A stretch of DNA of 28,632 bases. Origin: JBKHAJ01 sp964641125. GTDB taxonomy: Bacteria; Spirochaetota; Spirochaetia; SPDA01; CAZSGZ01. Made by a program: the position numbers and the translations under genes. This document shows positions 24,735 through 28,632 of this stretch, piece by piece. Below the pieces are notes generated by a model that was not told the origin of the DNA, did not search any database, and saw only the letters and a list, made by a program, of their open reading frames with translations. The stretch lies in contig CAZXMO010000048.1 of NCBI GenBank assembly GCA_964641125.1, forward strand, positions 1 through 28,632, in the 5' to 3' direction. Each line of letters starts with the position of its first letter. The first letter of the stretch is position 1.

Positions 24735-25147
24735 CTTTCTATCTCTCTCTCCACCTCTCTCTCCATCCCTCTTTCCGCTTCCCGCTTGTCGATGATCCGG
24801 CCGATGATAAAGTCGGTCACCGCGGCGAGGAGGGAGAGGCCGACTCCGGTCAGTATCACCCCGATTACCTCGCCCTGGCTCATGGGGATGGTATTCGGAC
24901 CGGGGGATATGGCCGGCGCGTAGGCGGGATCGAAATTGTGGACCCCGTAGCGGATAAGGCTGTATCCCAGGGAGGTAAACAGGAGGCTGAACGGGAGGGT
25001 CCCGAAAAAGATGATTTCGCCGCGGCGGAGGTCCAGCGCCCACCGGGGAAACTCCTCTTCCACGTAGGGTGCCGGCTCGTCGGTCTGCGCCCAGGTTGCC
25101 GCCGCGATGAAGGCTACAAGGGTGACCGCGGCTACCGTTCGTTTCAA
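24731..25147 (-). CDS. small exported/membrane protein, unknown
   Basis: A 138-aa protein starting at TTG 25147, which overlaps the yggS stop as TTGA. Residues 1-20 form a signal peptide (MKRTVAAVTLVAFIAAATWA then Q). Two hydrophobic segments follow (about 46-65, FFGTLPFSLLFTSLGYSLI; about 94-117, VIGVILTGVGLSLLAAVTDFIIG). The short acidic/basic tail ends in REAERGMEREVEREIER, encoded by a (GA)n-rich tract. I recognise no family. It sits between yggS and rluD in one coupled transcript and is probably an inner-membrane protein. Confidence 0.75.
   Translation of the reverse strand: MKRTVAAVTLVAFIAAATWAQTDEPAPYVEEEFPRWALDLRRGEIIFFGTLPFSLLFTSLGYSLIRYGVHNFDPAYAPAISPGPNTIPMSQGEVIGVILTGVGLSLLAAVTDFIIGRIIDKREAERGMEREVEREIER
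24743..24765 (-). repeat. GA-rich direct repeat before rluD
   Basis: Two copies of TGGAGAGAGAG with a 12-base period (24743-24753 and 24755-24765, written for the minus strand). They encode the charged tail of the 138-aa protein and provide several SD-like sites close to the rluD GTG. Dinucleotide runs of this kind can slip. Confidence 0.7.
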
Positions 25148-25833
25148 CGCCGTTCCCCGAAGATGAGCGATCCGACCCGGATGAGGGTGCTCCCCTCTTC
25201 GACTGCCGTCTCGTAGTCCGACGACATCCCCATGGAGAGGGTGTCAAAGAGGAGGTCGGGATACATCACTGAGGCCCGGTCGTAGAGGTCCTTCAGGTGC
25301 CGGAAGCTTCTCCGAACTGCCGCCTCGTCGTCGGTAAAGGGGGCAATAGTCATGAGCCCCCTAATCCTCAGGTGTTTGAAGGTGAGAAGAACATCGAGAT
25401 TTCGAAAGAGGTCGTCATCGTCGGTAAAACCGTACTTGCTCTCCTCTCCCGAGGTATTCACCTCGAGGAGGATGTCCATTTTCTTGCCGAGAGGTGAACA
25501 CCGCTTTTCGAGCTCCGCCGCCGACTTGGTCTTGTCGATAGATTGAACGCAGCTGAAGATCTCCGCGGCGGTCTTCGCCTTATTGGTCTGCATGTGGCCG
25601 ATCAGGTGGAGCTGCGCGTCGGCGGGAAAATTCTCGTACTTGTCCCGGGCCTCGAAAATCCTGTTCTCTCCGAACAGGCGGACCCCAGCGGCATATGCGG
25701 CCTCGGCATCCTCCCGCGGCTTGGTCTTGGTCACCGCCATGAGGCGGACTTCCTCCGGTTTCCGTCCCGCCCGGGCGCAGGCTTTTTCGATTCCTTCCCG
25801 GACCGATTCCAGGTTCTTCGCGATCTCACTCAT
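25144..25833 (-). CDS. yggS: YggS/PROSC-family PLP-binding protein
   Basis: YggS family pyridoxal-phosphate homeostasis protein, cytoplasmic, 229 aa, the usual size. It is a fold-type III barrel. The PLP lysine lies in MAVTKTKP (about 32-39), followed by LFGENR, LHLIGHMQTNKAK, EVNTSGEESKYG, GLMTIAP and the phosphate-binding end LSMGMSSDYETAVEEGSTLIRVG, then IFGER. The start ATG 25833 has no SD, but an extended -10 element ends six bases upstream, so translation may be leaderless. It heads an operon with the 138-aa protein and rluD. The 5' side faces the propeller gene across 98 bases. Confidence 0.96.
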   Translation of the reverse strand: MSEIAKNLESVREGIEKACARAGRKPEEVRLMAVTKTKPREDAEAAYAAGVRLFGENRIFEARDKYENFPADAQLHLIGHMQTNKAKTAAEIFSCVQSIDKTKSAAELEKRCSPLGKKMDILLEVNTSGEESKYGFTDDDDLFRNLDVLLTFKHLRIRGLMTIAPFTDDEAAVRRSFRHLKDLYDRASVMYPDLLFDTLSMGMSSDYETAVEEGSTLIRVGSLIFGERR

Positions 25834-25839
25834 ACGATC

Positions 25840-25848
25840 ATTTTAGCA
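25840..25848 (-). promoter_or_regulatory. extended -10 promoter of yggS
   Basis: TGCTAAAAT on the minus strand is an extended -10 element (TG plus TAAAAT, 5/6). No clear -35 box is seen, which fits this promoter class. The -10 box ends six bases before the ATG, placing the transcript start at or next to the start codon. Confidence 0.55.
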
Positions 25849-25931
25849 AAAAATCGTTTGCGGCGAAACAGGTCCGTCTCGACACATCGGGGTGGGCCTG
25901 CTAATCTTCTCCCGAGGAGCTTGATCACGAT

Positions 25932-27248
25932 ATGAGCGGTACAATCAGCCTCCGGCGCGGCATTGCCGCTCCCTTATTACTTACATTATTTACACTACTC
26001 ACAACCTTCGTCTCCGCACCCCTCCGCGCCGATACCTTCCTCCGGTTCAAGGTATTTCCCCCCGACGCCTCGATCGAGATCGACGGCGAGCCGATCGAGC
26101 TTATCTCCGGCCCCGAGGAGACCCGGCAGGCCGCCGCCGCACCGGGGCCCCACGTAATCAAGCTGTCCCGTGAGGGATACCGGGACGCTCTCCTCTTCTC
26201 CTCCTGCACGGAGGGGGTAAACCTCGTCGAAGCGAAGCTCGAGCGGAACGACTCCCGGCTCGCGCTCTTCGCGAATCTCGAAACAGGGTCGCAGCCTAAG
26301 AGCGTCTCTTTCAGTCCCGACGGCCGTTATATATATGCCCCTCTCTTAGACGGCCCCGGGGTCGATGTTTTCCGGGTGTCCGACTTTTCACGGATAGGGA
26401 GGATTACCCTTCCCGGAAGGCCGCCGGGTACTGACAGGTCCGACAACGGTACAGGCTCTCCCGGCGAACCCGCCGGCTTCGTGGAGTGCGCTCCCTCTCC
26501 CCGGCGTGACGAGTTGTGGGTCTCCCAGATGACCACCGGAGAGGTCCACGTTTTTTCCCTCTACGGTTTCCGGCATCTTGTCTCGATCGATACCGGGGGT
26601 GAGTGGAGCAAGGTTATCACAATCGACTCGGATGAACGGTACGCCTACGTCAGCAATTGGCTCAGCCGGGATGTTTCGATAATCGACATGGAGTCCCGTC
26701 AGCTGATCGATGCGGTACCGGTCGGAGGGGTCCCCCGGGGTATGGCTTTGAGCGCCGGTGAAGAGTATCTCTATGTATGCCTCTACGAAGGAGGCGGTAT
26801 CGCGAAGGTGGATCTTTCAGAGCGAAAGAGTGTCGGGACAATCGACAGCGGAGAGAGCGCCCCGCGCCACATCGTCCGGGACCCGGCAGCGAACCGCTTC
26901 TACGTTTCCGATATGTTAAACGGTACACTCCTCGTCCTCGACGGAAACACCGACTCCCTCATCCGGAGGATCTACGTGGGACCTAATCCGAACACCGTGG
27001 TTCTTTCGCCGGACGGGAAGTTTCTCTTCGTCTCCACCCGGGGAAAGAACCATCCGGAGGGCTACCTGAGAAAAGGGCATGTCTTCGGAAAAATTTCGGT
27101 CGTCGATACCGAATCCTTCGAAATAGTCGACTGGGCCTGGGGGGGCAACCAGCCGACGGGGCTCGCCCTCTCCCCGGACGGCCGTCTCCTCGCCTCCACC
27201 GATTTCCTAGACAACCGCATCGAGGTGTACTACGTGGATAGGGAGTGA
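25932..27248 (+). CDS. exported PEGA-domain/YVTN beta-propeller protein
   Basis: A 438-aa exported protein. The signal peptide spans about residues 1-33, with cleavage after LRA. Residues about 36-105 form a PEGA-like domain (FKVFPPDASIEIDGEPIEL ... HVIKLSREGY), found in many cell-surface proteins. From about 110 to 438 there are YVTN/lactonase-like propeller blades (SFSPDGRYIYAPL, RYAYVSNWLSRDVSIIDM, RFYVSDMLNGTLLVLD, LSPDGKFLFVSTRGKN, LSPDGRLLASTD), enough for a seven-blade ring. No catalytic lactonase residues could be verified, so a binding role in the periplasm is as likely. SD GAGGAG is about 12 bases before the ATG, rather far. It ends directly against the toxin gene on the other strand. 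Confidence 0.88.
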   Translation: MSGTISLRRGIAAPLLLTLFTLLTTFVSAPLRADTFLRFKVFPPDASIEIDGEPIELISGPEETRQAAAAPGPHVIKLSREGYRDALLFSSCTEGVNLVEAKLERNDSRLALFANLETGSQPKSVSFSPDGRYIYAPLLDGPGVDVFRVSDFSRIGRITLPGRPPGTDRSDNGTGSPGEPAGFVECAPSPRRDELWVSQMTTGEVHVFSLYGFRHLVSIDTGGEWSKVITIDSDERYAYVSNWLSRDVSIIDMESRQLIDAVPVGGVPRGMALSAGEEYLYVCLYEGGGIAKVDLSERKSVGTIDSGESAPRHIVRDPAANRFYVSDMLNGTLLVLDGNTDSLIRRIYVGPNPNTVVLSPDGKFLFVSTRGKNHPEGYLRKGHVFGKISVVDTESFEIVDWAWGGNQPTGLALSPDGRLLASTDFLDNRIEVYYVDRE

Positions 27249-27668
27249 TTATATTTCAAAGGGATCGATGAGCTCTATCCCCGTTCCTTCGAAGTCTTTG
27301 ATGTTCCGCGTCGCGAGTTCACACGAGTGAACTCTGCAGATTGCCGCAATCATTGCATCGGGCATCAAAATCGGCCTTCCGACCCTCTCACGACGTATAA
27401 CGATGTCCGCATACTCCACCGCCGCCTGCCCGTCGAAGGCGAATATCCGGTCGTTGAAATCTTCCTCGAACATCAACCGTGCAGTTTCAATCAATCGTCG
27501 TTTACGTTTTCCCTCCGCAAGCGCCCCTATCCCAAACAGGATCTCCGCAACCGTAATCGCGGTAATGCCGACATCACCACGACTCAAGGAATCCATCCAT
27601 TCCAACACTCCTTCAGTCGGTACGGGTCTCATAATCTCCGACAGGACGTTCGTATCGATCAGTATCAT
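27249..27668 (-). CDS. PIN-domain toxin, FitB/VapC type
   Basis: Toxin of a type II toxin-antitoxin pair, a PIN-domain ribonuclease of 139 aa. The acidic set is visible: Asp5 (ILIDTNVLSEIMRP), Glu42 (TVAEILFGI), Asp104 (MPDAMIAA) and Asp125 (TRNIKDFEG). The N-terminal ILIDTNVLSE and the TRNIKDF ending favour the FitB subgroup. The likely target is tRNA or other structured RNA, as for other VapC proteins, but the sequence does not show which. The ATG follows the antitoxin stop with no gap. The stop codon abuts the convergent propeller gene. Confidence 0.93.
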   Translation of the reverse strand: MILIDTNVLSEIMRPVPTEGVLEWMDSLSRGDVGITAITVAEILFGIGALAEGKRKRRLIETARLMFEEDFNDRIFAFDGQAAVEYADIVIRRERVGRPILMPDAMIAAICRVHSCELATRNIKDFEGTGIELIDPFEI

Positions 27669-27911
27669 TTACTCGATGTCCGGCATGCGCGGCTTGTGTT
27701 TACGATCCGGATCGGGAATTTCGACGCCGCCGGCTTCCAGGAAACGCCTATGAATCCTGCTCCCCAATCCGACGGCTCCATCTTCCTTTTGGACAGCCCT
27801 TTCGAGGATAATCCTTGCCTCTTCTTCCATCGAACGATCATGCGAGGCCGCCTGCATCCGCAGCCGCCTTTTTACCGAGTCGTCGAGGTTTCGTACGGTT
27901 ATGGTTGCCAT
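27669..27911 (-). CDS. ribbon-helix-helix antitoxin, FitA/VapB type
   Basis: Antitoxin partner, 80 aa from ATG 27911. Residues 1-40 are a ribbon-helix-helix DNA-binding domain (MATITVRNLDDSVKRRLRMQ, then RSMEEEARIILERAV). The acidic/Pro-rich tail (residues 60-80, GGVEIPDPDRKHKPRMPDIE) should wrap the toxin. SD GGAG lies five to six bases before ATG 27911, which decides the start. An in-frame ATG at 27941 would add ten residues and lies at the predicted first transcribed bases. The gene lies behind a near-consensus promoter with an inverted repeat at the start site, consistent with autorepression. Confidence 0.92.
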   Translation of the reverse strand: MATITVRNLDDSVKRRLRMQAASHDRSMEEEARIILERAVQKEDGAVGLGSRIHRRFLEAGGVEIPDPDRKHKPRMPDIE

Positions 27912-27922
27912 TTTTTCTCCAT

Positions 27923-27941
27923 ATGCTGTCTTTGACAGCAT
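27923..27941 (-). promoter_or_regulatory. probable antitoxin operator (inverted repeat)
   Basis: A perfect 8-bp inverted repeat, ATGCTGTC-AAA-GACAGCAT on the minus strand, with a 3-base centre. It begins at the predicted transcription start and ends just before the SD of the antitoxin gene. RHH antitoxins of this family bind such repeats, so it probably serves autoregulation. As RNA it would also form a hairpin at the 5' end. Confidence 0.65.
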
Positions 27942-27948
27942 TGCTTAC

Positions 27949-27977
27949 ATTGTATAATAAACTTTCTCTCCTGTCAA
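27949..27977 (-). promoter_or_regulatory. promoter of the toxin-antitoxin operon
   Basis: TTGACA (27972-27977, 6/6) and TACAAT (27949-27954, 5/6) with a 17-base spacer on the minus strand, the best promoter match in the window. The start should be near 27942. Confidence 0.82.
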
Positions 27978-28000
27978 AATTAATCTCTTATATCTCCGCG

Positions 28001-28019
28001 GTTACGTAACTTTTTTTTT
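28001..28019. other. palindrome GTTACGTAAC followed by nine T
   Basis: A perfect 10-bp palindrome (28001-28010) lies directly before a T9 run (28011-28019) in the gene-free stretch 27912-28165. The self-complementary core leaves almost no loop and the stem is AT-rich, so a terminator is doubtful. It may be a protein-binding site. Confidence 0.3.
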
Positions 28020-28062
28020 GGTGCCGCCCATCTCATAGGGAAATCTCATTGAAGTTGTACCC

Positions 28063-28086
28063 TATTGTTACGAAATCTTAACAATA
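28063..28086. repeat. inverted repeat upstream of the right-end lipoprotein gene
   Basis: TATTGTTA (28063-28070) and TAACAATA (28079-28086) are perfect 8-bp inverted arms around an 8-base centre. It lies just upstream of the candidate promoter at 28102-28131, so it could be a regulator site. It is AT-rich and has no T tract, so it is unlikely to be a terminator. Confidence 0.5.
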
Positions 28087-28101
28087 CCTTAGTACCGTCC
28101 T

Positions 28102-28131
28102 TTGGATATTAGTCCCGAAACGCAGTATACT
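28102..28131 (+). promoter_or_regulatory. candidate promoter of the right-end lipoprotein gene
   Basis: TATACT (28126-28131, 5/6) has a weak TTGGAT (28102-28107, 3/6) 18 bases before it. The start would be near 28138, leaving about 28 bases of leader with a good SD. Confidence 0.4.
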
Positions 28132-28165
28132 TGTATCGATAATACCCTAATGAGAGGATAACAAA

Positions 28166-28632
28166 ATGAAAAAACAAATTCTAATCGGAACACTTCTTGT
28201 TTTCGCGTCGCTTGCTCTTGTCATAGGCATAAGCGGGTGTGACCTCGTGTTGTATCTTTCTACCGACATAGACGGCCGGGTCGTAAACGCGAAGGAAGAA
28301 GGGACAGAAGACGAGTGGTGGAAATACACAGCTACTGGAGACACCCTCGAGGGAGCCACCGTTCAGCTCTTTCGTGAAAACAGCGCCGGAACCGGCTTTG
28401 AAACCAGTGCTTACCAAACCGGCACCGTTGAAAGCGACGGCACGTACGACATGTTCAATGTGCCTACGGGAAGATACAAATTAAGCGGTACAAAATCGGA
28501 ATGGATCTTTGTGCCCCGGGTGATTACCATTTCCGGCGCTGATGCGACCCTCCCCGACCTGATAGCGTACCCCAACCCGGGCGGAGTTGTTGATAATAGT
28601 GTAATTATCTTTTTGAGTTGGGAGAATTTGGA
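28166..28632 (+). CDS. lipoprotein with a CarboxypepD_reg/Cna-B-like domain (3' end cut)
   Basis: I read this frame directly from the sequence; 155 residues are visible and it continues past the window. The N-terminus MKKQILIGTLLVFASL leads into lipobox ISGC with the lipidated Cys at residue 25. The following part is a beta-sandwich like carboxypeptidase-regulatory or Cna-B domains: DIDGRVVNAKEEG ... GATVQLFRE ... VESDGTYDMFNVPTGRYKL ... VITISG. SD AGAGG is eight bases before the ATG. Such lipoproteins are usually surface or periplasmic and often have a further domain after this one; a new segment seems to begin at VVDNSVIIFLSWEN. Frames on the opposite strand here are shadows. Confidence 0.85.
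   Translation, partial: MKKQILIGTLLVFASLALVIGISGCDLVLYLSTDIDGRVVNAKEEGTEDEWWKYTATGDTLEGATVQLFRENSAGTGFETSAYQTGTVESDGTYDMFNVPTGRYKLSGTKSEWIFVPRVITISGADATLPDLIAYPNPGGVVDNSVIIFLSWENL

Noticed and set aside
24735..25247. Extension of the rluD frame to 473 aa
   Set aside because: The extra part covers the 138-aa gene and the yggS end in another frame and has no S4 or synthase similarity; GTG 24734 fits better.
28001..28019. Intrinsic terminator (palindrome plus T9)
   Set aside because: The stem is AT-rich with almost no loop, and no plus-strand gene ends nearby.
1..28632. tRNA, rRNA, CRISPR, insertion sequence or prophage
   Set aside because: Intergenic spaces are short, and I saw no spaced repeats, transposase, integrase or structural phage gene; small RNAs cannot be excluded by eye.

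Overview
The window is a gene-dense chromosomal segment from a spirochaete, most likely a free-living or host-associated member of the Spirochaetales with fairly high GC. The evidence is the spirochaete-type V-ATPase operon (E, a DUF2764-like protein, A, B, D, I, K), the order murI-rsgA-mutS2 just upstream of it (which I recall from Borrelia), the uvrA/LptD-like pair (which I recall from Treponema), a PEGA/beta-propeller exported protein and several lipoproteins. A run of exactly 100 N at the start of atpA shows that this is a draft scaffold, probably a metagenome bin or a gapped genome.

Layout. Positions 1-22547 are one long tandem run on the minus strand, read from high to low coordinates: a small Zn-ribbon protein, murI, rsgA, mutS2, a lipoprotein, two small unknown proteins, then a good promoter and the V-ATPase operon (atpE, DUF2764, atpA, atpB, atpD, atpI, atpK), then ispG, a TPR protein, uvrA, an LptD-like outer-membrane protein and phoH (cut by the window edge). 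At 22548-22631 there is a divergent promoter region. It drives a Zn-finger/pentapeptide-repeat protein and a metallo-beta-lactamase-fold protein on the plus strand. These converge, with overlapping 3' ends, on a minus-strand operon yggS - 138-aa membrane protein - rluD. Divergent from yggS is a PEGA plus YVTN beta-propeller protein. It converges with zero spacing on a FitAB/VapBC-type toxin-antitoxin pair, which has a near-consensus promoter and a perfect inverted repeat at its start. The right end holds a lipoprotein gene that runs off the window.

Function. The core is energy and envelope housekeeping: a rotary V-type ATPase whose K subunit carries the full Na+-ligand pattern known from Enterococcus NtpK, isoprenoid precursor synthesis (ispG), cell-wall D-glutamate (murI), ribosome maturation and rescue (rsgA, mutS2, rluD), DNA repair (uvrA), outer-membrane biogenesis (LptD-like) and PLP homeostasis (yggS). 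Many neighbours are coupled by 4-base overlaps (ATGA, TTGA, GTGA).

I saw no convincing CRISPR array, phage, insertion sequence, rRNA or tRNA. The parts least explained by known biology are the three unknown genes between mutS2 and atpE, the apparent absence of V-ATPase subunits C, F and G/H, the SAP-like segment in the LptD homologue, the degenerate MBL protein coupled to the pentapeptide protein, and several operon heads that look leaderless. All calls were made by eye. Family assignments and remarks about gene order in other spirochaetes come from memory, not from a search.
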